NCBI RefSeq assembly: GCF_918797525.1
Contig: NZ_OU963893.1
Span: 2,480,001-2,544,000, forward strand
DNA: 64,000 nt
Reading direction: 5' to 3'
DNA from: an unidentified bacterial endosymbiont
GTDB taxonomy: Bacteria; Pseudomonadota; Gammaproteobacteria; Enterobacterales; Enterobacteriaceae
In this document: piece after piece, positions 52,331 to 61,471 of the stretch
How positions within the stretch are numbered: the first letter of the stretch is position 1
Layout of the letters: each line of letters starts with the position of its first letter
Position numbers and translations under genes: made by a program
Notes under the pieces: generated by a model
Told to the model about the DNA's origin: nothing
The model's input: only the letters and a program-made list of their open reading frames with translations
Database searches by the model: none

Positions 52331-53182
52331 ATGAAAATCACCCGCGTTGCACTCCTGAGCACCCTTTTCACCCCAGCCGTTTTTGCGGCTCCGTTAACCA
52401 TTGATACCTATAACCCACAGGGAAATGGCATTTTTGCCGTTTCATCCACCCTGGTATCCGGCCCGAAAGAAGCGGTGCTGTTTGACGCGCAGTTCAGCGT
52501 AAAAGATGGGCAAGCGCTGGTGGATAAAATCCGTAAAAGCGGTAAAACGCTTAATAAAATTGTGATTACCTCTGGCGATCCGGACTTTTATTTTGGCCTG
52601 CAGCCGTTGGTTAGCGCCTTCCCGAATGCCGAGGTGGTTGCGACACAACAGGTTGTTGACCATATCAAGGCGACTAAGGACGCTAAACTTGCCTTCTGGG
52701 GCCCGCAGATGAAGGACGGCGCGCCCACCAGGCTGGTCGTCCCGCAGGTTATTGCCTCCACCACGTTTACGGTTGATGGCGAGAAAATCGAGATCGCACA
52801 GGCTGACAAATACGCGGCGTACGTATGGATCCCCTCAGCAAAAACGATCCTCGGTGGGACCGGCGTCTCCTGGGGCATTCACGTCTGGACAGCAGACACC
52901 CAAACGCCCGCACGTCGTCAGCAGTGGCAGCAAACCCTGGCGCGCATGGCGGGGCTTAAACCTGAGCGCGTGATCCCGGGTCACTACCTTGGGACCCCGC
53001 CTGCAGGAACCGGCGCTATCGATTTCACCCGTGAATATCTTGAGCGTTTTGAACAGGCATTGTCTGAGCATAAAGAGGCGTCAGGTGTAATTGCTGACAT
53101 GAAAAAACAGTATCCCGATTTAGCAGAAGTGAGTTCGCTGGAGCTTAGCGCCAAAGTCAATACCGGCGAAATGAAGTGGTAA
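52331..53182 (+). CDS. Secreted MBL-fold protein with degenerate metal site
   Basis: 283 residues with a signal peptide cleaved after Val-Phe-Ala. The metallo-beta-lactamase fold is recognisable (Ala-Val-Leu-Phe-Asp-Ala-Gln-Phe; Gly-Gly-Thr-Gly-Val; Ile-Pro-Gly-His-Tyr), but the usual His-x-His-x-Asp-His is replaced by Ser-Gly-Asp-Pro-Asp-Phe-Tyr-Phe (about residues 82-89), leaving the second-shell Asp and a single downstream His. Related periplasmic proteins with a Gly-Asp-Pro-Asp variant exist, so this is a subfamily trait rather than damage. Substrate and metal content unknown. A VOC gene follows. Confidence 0.8.
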   Translation: MKITRVALLSTLFTPAVFAAPLTIDTYNPQGNGIFAVSSTLVSGPKEAVLFDAQFSVKDGQALVDKIRKSGKTLNKIVITSGDPDFYFGLQPLVSAFPNAEVVATQQVVDHIKATKDAKLAFWGPQMKDGAPTRLVVPQVIASTTFTVDGEKIEIAQADKYAAYVWIPSAKTILGGTGVSWGIHVWTADTQTPARRQQWQQTLARMAGLKPERVIPGHYLGTPPAGTGAIDFTREYLERFEQALSEHKEASGVIADMKKQYPDLAEVSSLELSAKVNTGEMKW

Positions 53183-53194
53183 CAGGCTGACTAT

Positions 53195-53228
53195 CTCCTG
53201 CTATATTTTATATTTTTATAGCAGGAGG
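53195..53228 (+). promoter_or_regulatory. Hairpin sequestering the VOC gene ribosome binding site
   Basis: CTCCTGCTATA (53195-53205) pairs perfectly with TATAGCAGGAG (53217-53227) across an AT-rich 11-base loop. The right arm contains nearly all of the AGGAGG (53223-53228) that precedes ATG 53234. In an mRNA starting upstream the ribosome binding site would be closed. It suggests temperature- or translation-dependent control. The pairing is seen; the function is inferred. Confidence 0.6.
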
Positions 53229-53233
53229 TAATC

Positions 53234-53755
53234 ATGATTTCTGCCGTCAGAGGCATTGACCATATTGGCATTACGGTGCCGAACATTGAAGACGCAACCC
53301 TATTTTTTAAGCAGGCGTTTGGCGCGCAGGTTTTATACCATTCGGTTGATGCCGAAAGTGATGATATCGATCACGACGCCCAGCAGCATACCCTGCGATT
53401 ATTCCCGGGCACTAAAATTCGCGCCATCCGCATGCTGGCATTACCGAATGGCCCGGGCATAGAGCTTTTTGAAATGCATGGCCCGGAACAGGGCATGCCT
53501 GCCCGCGCCAGTGATTTTGGCCTCCAGCATTTTGCCCTGTATGTTGATGATTTTGAATCGGCTATCACCGCGTTCACGCGTGCTGGCGGCGAAATATTTA
53601 CCGAGCCTGAACCATTGTCTTTTCCGGCTGAACGCGGCGCCGGGAATGCCTTCTGCTATGGGCAAACGCCCTGGGGCAGCATTATAGAGTTGATCTCCTG
53701 GCCCACGCCGATGCCTTTCGAAAAAGAGACAAATTTACGTCGCTGGAAACCTTAA
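53234..53755 (+). CDS. VOC-family (glyoxalase/dioxygenase-like) protein
   Basis: 173 residues with two beta-alpha-beta-beta-beta modules: Gly-Ile-Asp-His-Ile-Gly-Ile-Thr-Val-Pro (metal His in the first strand), Leu-Gln-His-Phe-Ala-Leu-Tyr-Val-Asp (second module His) and Ile-Ile-Glu-Leu-Ile-Ser (likely metal Glu). The reaction is unknown; the family includes lyases, dioxygenases and resistance proteins. It lies downstream of the MBL-fold gene and its ribosome binding site is buried in a hairpin. Confidence 0.88.
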   Translation: MISAVRGIDHIGITVPNIEDATLFFKQAFGAQVLYHSVDAESDDIDHDAQQHTLRLFPGTKIRAIRMLALPNGPGIELFEMHGPEQGMPARASDFGLQHFALYVDDFESAITAFTRAGGEIFTEPEPLSFPAERGAGNAFCYGQTPWGSIIELISWPTPMPFEKETNLRRWKP

Positions 53756-53895
53756 TTAAAAAAGTGTGCTATGGAATATTATATTTTTATTTCCAGGACA
53801 AATCTGAACCACAACGGTTAAATTATTTGTCACTCTGGTTGCGAATTAAATTTTTGCAAGCCGTAACATTAAACAAATAACGACACGGAGGCAGT

Positions 53896-54111
53896 ATGTT
53901 TACATATTACCCGGCTAATACTTCAGCAGCCCAACCAGAACTGGTTAACGCGATTGCACAAGGTCTGCACGCTGAGCACGGTGCAGTGACTGAAGATGAC
54001 ATTTTGATGGAACTGACCAGGTGGGTGGAAGCCACCGATAATGACATCCTCAGTGACATTTACCAGCAGACCATTAACTATGTTGTCAGCGGGCAAAACG
54101 CCCCCCTGTAA
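53896..54111 (+). CDS. bdm: Bdm, biofilm-dependent modulation protein
   Basis: 71 residues, the Bdm length, with Met-Phe-Thr-Tyr-Tyr-Pro at the start and Leu-Thr-Arg-Trp-Val-Glu-Ala-Thr-Asp-Asn-Asp-Ile-Leu in the body. GGAGG precedes the ATG. In E. coli it is under Rcs control and affects flagellar genes. Same position next to sra as in K-12. Confidence 0.93.
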   Translation: MFTYYPANTSAAQPELVNAIAQGLHAEHGAVTEDDILMELTRWVEATDNDILSDIYQQTINYVVSGQNAPL

Positions 54112-54206
54112 AAATCTGCTATGCTGGATCTGCAACCTAAGGGGTTACATTTCGTTTGCGTAAGCGAACTTGTCCTTAAAACTATCCACAGGATTGAGGA
54201 GTAAAT

Positions 54207-54344
54207 ATGAAATCGAACCGTCAGGCACGCCACATTCTGGGGCTGAACTACAAGCTTTCAAACCAACGCAAAGTGGTGATTGAAGGCGAAAGCGAAACGC
54301 AAGTCACCCACGCCACTGGCAGGAAACGCGCTGCCGGCAAGTAA
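54207..54344 (+). CDS. sra: Sra, stationary-phase ribosome-associated protein
   Basis: 45 residues, exactly the Sra length: [13 protein letters not shown] at the start and Thr-Gly-Arg-Lys-Arg near the end. Highly basic, binds the 30S subunit in stationary phase. GAGGAG lies 6-11 bases before the ATG. Confidence 0.95.
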   Translation: MKSNRQARHILGLNYKLSNQRKVVIEGESETQVTHATGRKRAAGK

Positions 54345-54365
54345 GTTCCAGGAAAAGATCCTCAA

Positions 54366-54392
54366 CGCCATCGGCACATCCGATGGCGTTTT
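54366..54392 (+). terminator. Rho-independent terminator of sra
   Basis: ACGCCATCGG / CCGATGGCGT arms, a 5-base loop and TTTTTGTTT. Confidence 0.9.
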
Positions 54393-54519
54393 TGTTTCTG
54401 TGTTGCGGTAATTACTCTTCAGCTCCTCTATACTACTCCCCGACCGCACCCGCAACACCGGCCAGAAAGATGACAAACAGCGGTGTCAGGGACGGATCTT
54501 CAAAAAAAGAGTGAGTGAC

Positions 54520-56218
54520 ATGGACAACAAACTGAAAAAACATCGTTCCTTATATATTCCGTACGCCGGACCGGTTTTACTTGAATTCCCCCTCCTGAAC
54601 AAAGGCAGCGCCTTTAGTATGGAAGAGCGCAGCAGCTTTAACCTGCTGGGCCTGCTGCCTGAAGTGGTTGAAACCATTGAAGAACAGGCAGAGCGAGCCT
54701 GGATACAATACCAGGGCTTTAAAACCGAAATCGACAAGCATATCTACCTGCGCAACATTCAGGATACCAACGAAACCCTCTTCTACCGCCTGGTGCAAAA
54801 TCATCTCGAAGAGATGATGCCGGTGATTTATACCCCAACCGTTGGCGCGGCCTGCGAGCGTTTCTCCGAGATTTACCGTCGCTCCCGGGGCGTATTCATC
54901 TCTTATCAGAACCGCCATAACATGGATGACATTCTGCAGAATGTCTCTAACCACAATATCAAAGTGATCGTCGTCACCGACGGCGAACGTATTTTAGGCC
55001 TCGGCGATCAGGGTATTGGTGGGATGGGCATTCCCATCGGTAAGTTGTCTTTGTATACCGCCTGCGGCGGTATCAGCCCTGCCTACACTCTGCCAGTAGT
55101 GCTCGATGTCGGCACGAACAACCAGCAGCTCCTGACCGACCCGCTGTACATGGGCTGGCGTCATCCACGCATTACTGACGACGAGTATTATCAGTTTGTT
55201 GATGATTTTATCCAGGCTGTAAAACATCGCTGGCCGGACGTTCTGCTGCAGTTTGAAGATTTTGCGCAAAAAAAACGCCATGCCGTTGCTGAACCGCTAT
55301 CGCGATGAGATCTGCTCGTTTAATGATGACATTCAGGGGACTGCGGCTGTGACCGTGGGCACGTTGATTGCGGCCAGTCGCGCTGCGGGCAGCCAGTTGA
55401 GCTACCAGAAAATTGTCTTTCTCGGCGCGGGTTCTGCAGGCTGTGGCATTGCCGAGCAAATCATCGCCCAGACCCAGCGCGAAGGCCTGAGCGAAGAGCT
55501 GGCGCGCTCGCGCGTGTTTATGGTTGACCGCTTTGGTCTGCTGACCGACGCCATGCCGAACCTGCTGCCGTTCCAGACCAAACTGGTGCAAAAGCGCGAG
55601 AGCCTTAAAAACTGGGATACCGACAATGACGTGCTCTCCCTGCTGGATGTGGTGCGCAACGTCAAGCCGGATATCCTGATCGGGGTGTCAGGACAAACCG
55701 GTCTCTTCACCGAGGAGATCATTCGTGAGATGCATAAATACTGCGAACGTCCTATCGTGATGCCGCTGTCTAACCCAACCTCGCGCGTGGAAGCCACGCC
55801 TCAGGACATCATTGCCTGGACGGAAGGCAACGCCCTGGTTGCAACCGGCAGTCCGTTTGATCCGGTGGTGTGGAAAGACAAGCTCTACCCAATTGCCCAG
55901 TGCAACAACTCCTATATCTTCCCGGGAATTGGTCTGGGTGTTATCGCATCGGGCGCATCGCGTATCACCGACGAAATGTTGATGTCCGCGAGTGAGACGC
56001 TGGCGGGCCACTCTCCGCTGGTCAACGATGGCGAAGGCCTGGTGCTGCCGGAGCTGAAAGATATTCAGAAAGTGTCCCGCGCTATCGCCTTTGCGGTAGG
56101 TAAAATGGCGCAGCAGCAAGGTGTGGCGGTGAATACCTCTGCCGATGCATTGCAGCAGGCCATTGACGACAACTACTGGATGCCGGAATACCGTAACTAT
56201 CGTCGGACGTCAATTTAA
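54520..56218 (+). pseudogene. maeA: maeA (NAD-dependent malic enzyme), single-base frameshift
   Basis: Two frames together match E. coli MaeA (SfcA, 565 residues). The first, from ATG 54520, ends at 55308 shortly after Phe-Glu-Asp-Phe-Ala-Gln-Lys; the second carries on from Asn-Ala-Met-Pro-Leu to 56218. The break is the A8 run at 55268-55275: seven A residues restore 565 residues exactly. The N-terminal part has Tyr-Thr-Pro-Thr-Val-Gly, the C-terminal part the NAD-binding Gly-Ala-Gly-Ser-Ala-Gly. It decarboxylates malate to pyruvate. Apart from one base it looks intact, and A8 is a typical slippage or sequencing-error site. Confidence 0.93.
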
Positions 56219-56259
56219 CATCCCCCTCTTCCCACCGGGAAGAGGGAACGCCGTACTCT

Positions 56260-58194
56260 CTAGATGAAACTGAGAAAATAAGTCTCTGCGTGATTAACCG
56301 TAACCCGAATGCCACCCTCCTCGTTTTTTACGTCAATATCATTGAGACCGGAGAAATCCGTCACGGTAACGTGAACAACGCGTTTATCCTCAGAGCGCAT
56401 AATCAGGTATTCAACGTCAGAGGTTGAGGGATTATCAGGCCCCTTGCCCTGAAAGAGTTGGGTCTCTCCCGGCGACCAGGACCAGGTACAAAATCGCCCC
56501 GTGCCGTACCAGGTATGTTTAATCACACCGTGCACGGCTTCGGCGTCTCCCACCACTATTCCGGGATGTAATCTTTTATCATACGTTCTCTGAATGGCCG
56601 GCTGGGCGTCAATAAGATATGACGTATCTACTGTCTGTCCATGCGGGTTATCGACAACTCGCATATCCATCAGCAGGTCATTTACAACGCTGATTGAACG
56701 ACGAAATACGATATCTTGATATGCCGCCTCATCCCATTCCACCCGCGTCTTGCTGTCCGGCAGGACAGAGGCCGCTCTCCAGTCCACCTCGACAATCAGC
56801 CGCGTTAATGCATCATCGCGGAAGAAAGAGAGCACCCGCGGTATCGCTGGCGGCTGGTTTTTACCCTGCACGCACAGCGTATTGTGTGAATACGTATTTT
56901 TGTAATAACCATAATGCAGCGGTGCGCCATAGCCTGTAGTGCCGAGATCCGGGAAGACAGCGTGGCCGTCATGGAACACGCTCAACGCCAGGCTATCGTA
57001 GTGATCGTGTTCCCCACCGTAAGGCGTGTGCTTGACGCAAATAGCACGACCTGGCTTATTACGAATAATGGTTATGCCGCTCCTGGGGTCATGTTGCGTA
57101 CCCTGCGGCGGCTCCAGAACATTGTCCGGCAAGGGCTGGCGATAAAACAGCGCGTCGACGCTATCCCGTTGTTGTTTTTCATAAATCAGGTTGAGCAATT
57201 GACCATACCGTTCATCTCCGTAAATCCACCAGGCGAACTCATAGACATCAGCATGATTCAGCTTTTCCTGCCCGTTGACGCAGTCGTTTATTTTCGGCAA
57301 CGTCATATCCGGCATCATCATTTGCAAAGGGATGTTCAGCATCCGCCGGTAATAAGGCTTGTCCAGCAGGCTGTAATCACTCCCGCACGCGAGTTTCTCA
57401 AAGGCAAAGAATCCCTGTAGCGCATAAAAGTGATAGTGAAACGAACCTTCAAACCATAGTCCGTCCGGCAGCAGCGCGTGTTCGAGCTGATACGCGAGAC
57501 CGTATTGGCCCTTTACGGCGAACTCAAGATAGCCATCGTCTTCCAGAACCGCCCCGATAATCGCGATAGCGGCATTAATTTTCACTTCGTGATTGTGGAT
57601 TTGATTGCAGCGGTGGGCGATCAGGAAATCGGCCCCCGTACGCAGCAGCCTTTCGGCAATATACGCCTGCTCAGCCGTGCTTAAAGCAGACCGAATGATA
57701 TCGAAACCACGGGCAAAATCGGTATGACAATTGGCTTCGCACAGCGTCTGCGCATTGGCTTTTCCTGGCCCGTTGTAGGGAATGCCACCGTGCTCCTCGT
57801 AGTCGGGGTAATAACGGGCATAGCCCAGTAGGATCTCCCGCACTTTGTTTAAATAGCGTACGTCCTCAGTCAAAAGCCAGAGGATCCCCAGCTCATAACT
57901 CGCCCTGGCGTTAAGGCCATTGAGCCAGCGCCACCAGGCGCCGTCGTAAGGCTCTCCGGTAAAAATTGCGCCGTCCTGCGGGCAGATATGCTGATGCGGC
58001 GAATGGCGATCCCACCTCAGACGTACGCTGTGGACCGGACAAAAAAAGTAGTGATTCCACGTGGCGCAACCAGTTTGCGGTACCAACACCGGGTGATGAA
58101 TCACCTCCGCGTTATTCTCTATTAATGCCTGGATGATGGCGGGTGTAGCATGTTGCCGCGCCTGACGTACCTGAAGCTCGGTAAATTGTTTCAT
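56260..58194 (-). CDS. Heparinase II/III-family polysaccharide lyase, cytoplasmic
   Basis: 644 residues from ATG 58194 (GGAG upstream; earlier in-frame codons lie in the preceding gene). An alpha-toroid domain (residues 40-350, with Asn-His-Glu-Val-Lys and His-Tyr-His-Phe-Tyr) is followed by a beta-sandwich with Gly-Gly-Glu-His-Asp-His-Tyr-Asp-Ser-Leu and Tyr-Ser-His-Asn-Thr-Leu, the heparinase II/III (PL12/15/17/21) signature. No signal peptide, so it probably acts as an exo-lyase on imported oligosaccharides, releasing unsaturated uronate. Last gene of the four-gene operon, starting 10 bases after its neighbour. Confidence 0.87.
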   Translation of the reverse strand: MKQFTELQVRQARQHATPAIIQALIENNAEVIHHPVLVPQTGCATWNHYFFCPVHSVRLRWDRHSPHQHICPQDGAIFTGEPYDGAWWRWLNGLNARASYELGILWLLTEDVRYLNKVREILLGYARYYPDYEEHGGIPYNGPGKANAQTLCEANCHTDFARGFDIIRSALSTAEQAYIAERLLRTGADFLIAHRCNQIHNHEVKINAAIAIIGAVLEDDGYLEFAVKGQYGLAYQLEHALLPDGLWFEGSFHYHFYALQGFFAFEKLACGSDYSLLDKPYYRRMLNIPLQMMMPDMTLPKINDCVNGQEKLNHADVYEFAWWIYGDERYGQLLNLIYEKQQRDSVDALFYRQPLPDNVLEPPQGTQHDPRSGITIIRNKPGRAICVKHTPYGGEHDHYDSLALSVFHDGHAVFPDLGTTGYGAPLHYGYYKNTYSHNTLCVQGKNQPPAIPRVLSFFRDDALTRLIVEVDWRAASVLPDSKTRVEWDEAAYQDIVFRRSISVVNDLLMDMRVVDNPHGQTVDTSYLIDAQPAIQRTYDKRLHPGIVVGDAEAVHGVIKHTWYGTGRFCTWSWSPGETQLFQGKGPDNPSTSDVEYLIMRSEDKRVVHVTVTDFSGLNDIDVKNEEGGIRVTVNHAETYFLSFI

Positions 58195-58204
58195 GTTTGC
58201 TCCG

Positions 58205-59431
58205 TTATTTAACCAGCACAGAACCGGGGAGAAGGATATTGATATCCCGACTGTTCGACGCGACAAGCCGTTCGGCGCTACGCAAAAACGTCGGTTCCTG
58301 CCACGCTCGCGCTGCCGCCAGCATGGGGCCAGTCGCCTCTCGTGGCGTATAGTGAATATCTTCATAGGGCCAGTCGGTGCGCGGCTTTCCTGTTTGTCGA
58401 CTCACCACCCCGAACGCTTTTTTCATGGTTCGACCGTCCAGCCCGAAGCCCCAGACATCGTTCCCGAGCGTTTCACCGTAGCGCCCCATGTGGGCATAGG
58501 CCGCAAGCGCAAAGTTGGTATAGTGAAATGAGCGGGTTCGTTCTGTCTCAGAGGTTATTTCTCCCCGGGCGTTTACCTGAGAGGCAAGATGGCGCAATTT
58601 GAAAATGTCCGTTTGTTTTTGCGCCTGCTGCACGTTGCCGGTAAAGAGCGAGAACGCGGTCACCTGCGCGTCATACCAGGCGCCATGATTGTTATACCAG
58701 TTCGCTTCTTCAAACCCGTTTTGGCTGGTCAGTAACCAGCGCGTGTAGTCGGCATACCATTTTTTGTAGCCGCTCAGCGCCTGAGGGCTAATCAGGCCAG
58801 AGGGTTCCAGCAGGACAATGCTGTCCGCCACGTCAATTAATACCCGGGTATCAATAATGCCGATTCCGCGTCCGTCTACCTGCCCCGGAATGGCCTGAGC
58901 ATATTTCAGGTTAGGGTTCATGCGGGTTGTGCGGTTTAAAAACCAGGTGTCCAACAGGTTTACCGCTTTGGCGGCGTATTTCTGGTCAGGTTGATAAAAC
59001 CACCTCAGGGCAAGCAGGCGGAGATCGTCAGCAAACTGGACCAGCCGTTTACTGTCGGTAGCATTGGTTTTAGCATCGGGATTAATTTGCCCGTCTTTGC
59101 GCACGTAAGGCATCCCGTTTTTCCCCACCGGGTTGGGCCACCAGTAAGGTCCAAAACTGTAATAATCATGTTTATCTCCCGAGGCCGGGGTCAGTGTTTT
59201 ATCCGTGACTGAATAGTTGGGGTGCGACAGCGCAGTTTCCGCATCACGTAACAAAGCCTGCCAGGCGGGTAAATAACGAGGATCCTGACGCGCAATGGCC
59301 TCTTTAATCGCCTCCATCCGGGCACAATCATAGGTCAGACAAGCATCATAATGCCGAGCAGCGAACGCTGATGACTGCGCAAACAATGCACAGCCAACAA
59401 CAGATGCCAGTAATGAACGGCTCCATTTCAT
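58205..59431 (-). CDS. Alginate lyase-family (PF05426) periplasmic lyase
   Basis: 408 residues from ATG 59431, which starts a signal peptide (Ser-Ser-Ala-Phe-Ala-Ala). The alpha/alpha-barrel motifs of the family are present: Gly-Pro-Tyr-Trp-Trp-Pro-Asn-Pro, Asn-Trp-Tyr-Asn-Asn-His-Gly-Ala-Trp (catalytic Asn-Asn-His) and Arg-Ser-Phe-His-Tyr-Thr-Asn-Phe-Ala-Leu (Tyr acid/base). It should cut a uronic acid polymer by beta-elimination in the periplasm. Substrate could be alginate or another uronan. It lies 13 bases after kdgM. Confidence 0.87.
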   Translation of the reverse strand: MKWSRSLLASVVGCALFAQSSAFAARHYDACLTYDCARMEAIKEAIARQDPRYLPAWQALLRDAETALSHPNYSVTDKTLTPASGDKHDYYSFGPYWWPNPVGKNGMPYVRKDGQINPDAKTNATDSKRLVQFADDLRLLALRWFYQPDQKYAAKAVNLLDTWFLNRTTRMNPNLKYAQAIPGQVDGRGIGIIDTRVLIDVADSIVLLEPSGLISPQALSGYKKWYADYTRWLLTSQNGFEEANWYNNHGAWYDAQVTAFSLFTGNVQQAQKQTDIFKLRHLASQVNARGEITSETERTRSFHYTNFALAAYAHMGRYGETLGNDVWGFGLDGRTMKKAFGVVSRQTGKPRTDWPYEDIHYTPREATGPMLAAARAWQEPTFLRSAERLVASNSRDINILLPGSVLVK

Positions 59432-59444
59432 GGCGTAAATTTCC

Positions 59445-60140
59445 TTATCCAAAATTGATTGAGAGACCCACGCGGAAGCGGTTTTCGGTTAAGCCTGCTT
59501 CGCCATCATATTTACCCTGCTGGCCCATATAGTCCCATTCGACGTAAGGCTGCCAGGTTTTGTTGAGCTTATAACGGATCACTAAGTCATTCTCCCAGGC
59601 GTTCTTTTTGCCGTTATTAAAATGGAAGTCGTTTACGTAGCGATAAAATACCGGATTATCCTGGATATCCCAGCGGTTGTTACGCCAGCCGAGGTAAAGA
59701 TCCAGTCGCGCCTGACTCCCTTTAGTGCGTTCGCCGGACAGGTCGCTTGAATCATATTGATTCCAGTCATAGCGCATGCGGATTGCCGAATAGAGGGACG
59801 GCGTCATATTCCAGCCAAATTTCACATACGGCCGGACCTGTGCCCCTTCGCTACCCCAGTGGTAAACCATTCCCGGCTGGATAAAGACGCTGTCATTGGG
59901 TTTATATTTATAATTCCCTTCCAGCTCGTTGTAATCCGTAGTGGATTGATCAAAATTATCCCCGCCCTGCTTATTATCGGTCTCCATACTGAGCCAGAAG
60001 GCATCCAGCGTTTGGCTCATCTTGAAGCGTGACTCATAGGTTTTACTGGCTGCTTTATATCCACCACGCATATCAAAGGTAACCGCGTGGCTGACCAGTG
60101 GGCAGCAGCAGGCCGCCAGCAATAAAGCCGTTTTTTTCAT
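59445..60140 (-). CDS. KdgM-family oligouronide outer-membrane porin
   Basis: 231 residues: signal peptide (cleaved after Ser-His-Ala) and alternating beta-strands of a 12-strand monomeric barrel, ending in Ile-Asn-Phe-Gly. Relatives KdgM and KdgN import oligogalacturonides, and NanC sialic acid. It starts 24 bases after the MFS gene and is flanked by two uronan lyases, so it is the outer-membrane entry step of this pathway. Confidence 0.92.
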   Translation of the reverse strand: MKKTALLLAACCCPLVSHAVTFDMRGGYKAASKTYESRFKMSQTLDAFWLSMETDNKQGGDNFDQSTTDYNELEGNYKYKPNDSVFIQPGMVYHWGSEGAQVRPYVKFGWNMTPSLYSAIRMRYDWNQYDSSDLSGERTKGSQARLDLYLGWRNNRWDIQDNPVFYRYVNDFHFNNGKKNAWENDLVIRYKLNKTWQPYVEWDYMGQQGKYDGEAGLTENRFRVGLSINFG

Positions 60141-60164
60141 GGAAGTGTCCTTAGCGGATTAAAA

Positions 60165-61421
60165 TTATGCTGTCGCCAGCGTTTGCGTTTTTTTAGGGGA
60201 TTTAATTAATGCCCAAAGGAACAGCGCGCCGATTAAGTCGAACACGCCCAGGCCAACGAAGAAAGCGTTGTAGCCGATAACCATCACCGACGCGCCAAGG
60301 AACAGGCCGAAGAGGAAATTACCCATACTGCCGGTGAAGGCAGCAAAGCCCGTCGCGGTGGCGACTTCTCTTTTAGGAAACAGATCGGAAGACATACTGA
60401 TAACGGTGATGGAGAGACACTGGTGAGCGAAACCCGCAATACAGAACAGCGCCAGCGCGGCATAAACGTTGGTGACAAACCCCACGCCCGCCATCGACAA
60501 CATCAGTATTGCGGCAAAGGTAAAGGTGATGCGTTTGGCATTCAGGACGCCAATACCGCGATTGACCAGCACGCGTGAGAGATAGCCTGCGAACATGCAG
60601 CCAAAATCAGCCGTCAGGAACGGTAACCACGCATACATAGCAATGTGAGCCATATCCATATGGCGGACCGTCACAAGATACAGTGGCATCCAGTAATGCA
60701 GGGTTCCCCACGCGGGATCGGCCATAAAACGCGGAAGCGAAATGGCCCACAGGTTGCGGTCCGTGATTATTGAGCGCAGCGACGCTTTTTCTTTTACGAC
60801 CTCAATCTGATCGTCCTGCACGGCAGCGTATTCCGCTGGGATGAGCGCACCGTTTCGTTCAGGAGAACGATAGAAAATATACCACACCAGCGCCCAGACC
60901 AGCCCCAGCGCGCCGGTCACCACAAACGACATTTCCCAGTTGTAATTGACAACCGCCCACACCACCAACGGCGGCGCCAGCATTGCCCCAACGGAGGTGC
61001 CGAGGCTGTAAATACCGCAGGCCAGGCCCCGCTCTTTCGCCGGGAACCATTCAGCGGTCACCTTCATCCCGGCCGGATTAAAGGCGGCTTCGGTCAATCC
61101 CAGCCCGCCGCGCAGCCAGGCCATCGGCAACCAGCTACTGCATAACCCCGTCAACATGTTGAAGATGGACCATAACGCCGCCAGCAGGGCGAAACTGAGG
61201 CGTAGCCCAAACCGGTCGATGATGAAACCACACACAATACCGCCAATCGCGTAGGTGAACGGGAAGACGGAGACTATCCAGCCATATTGCTCACTGGATA
61301 ATCCGAGGGTTTTCATCATTTCAGGTGCGGCAACGCCAAGCGTACTTCTTGCCAGATAATTGGTAACGGTTCCCAGCATCACAAGAACGATGATGTACCA
61401 TCTTAAATTTTTAATTTTCAT
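60165..61421 (-). CDS. MFS transporter, anion:cation symporter (hexuronate-type)
   Basis: 418 residues from ATG 61421, twelve hydrophobic helices. The opening Arg-Trp-Tyr-Ile-Ile-Val-Leu-Val-Met-Leu-Gly-Thr-Val-Thr-Asn-Tyr-Leu-Ala-Arg and the Gly-Leu-Thr-Glu-Ala-Ala-Phe-Asn-Pro-Ala segment are those of the ACS family (ExuT, D-galactonate and oligouronide carriers). The usual Asp in Asn-Tyr-Leu-Asp-Arg is Ala. First gene of the MFS-kdgM-lyase-lyase operon, placing it as the inner-membrane importer of short uronides. Promoter has CRP- and KdgR-like sites. Confidence 0.9.
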   Translation of the reverse strand: MKIKNLRWYIIVLVMLGTVTNYLARSTLGVAAPEMMKTLGLSSEQYGWIVSVFPFTYAIGGIVCGFIIDRFGLRLSFALLAALWSIFNMLTGLCSSWLPMAWLRGGLGLTEAAFNPAGMKVTAEWFPAKERGLACGIYSLGTSVGAMLAPPLVVWAVVNYNWEMSFVVTGALGLVWALVWYIFYRSPERNGALIPAEYAAVQDDQIEVVKEKASLRSIITDRNLWAISLPRFMADPAWGTLHYWMPLYLVTVRHMDMAHIAMYAWLPFLTADFGCMFAGYLSRVLVNRGIGVLNAKRITFTFAAILMLSMAGVGFVTNVYAALALFCIAGFAHQCLSITVISMSSDLFPKREVATATGFAAFTGSMGNFLFGLFLGASVMVIGYNAFFVGLGVFDLIGALFLWALIKSPKKTQTLATA

Positions 61422-61471
61422 AAATATTCCCACGTTAATTAACAATCAATGTAAAACACCATACCCAATAA

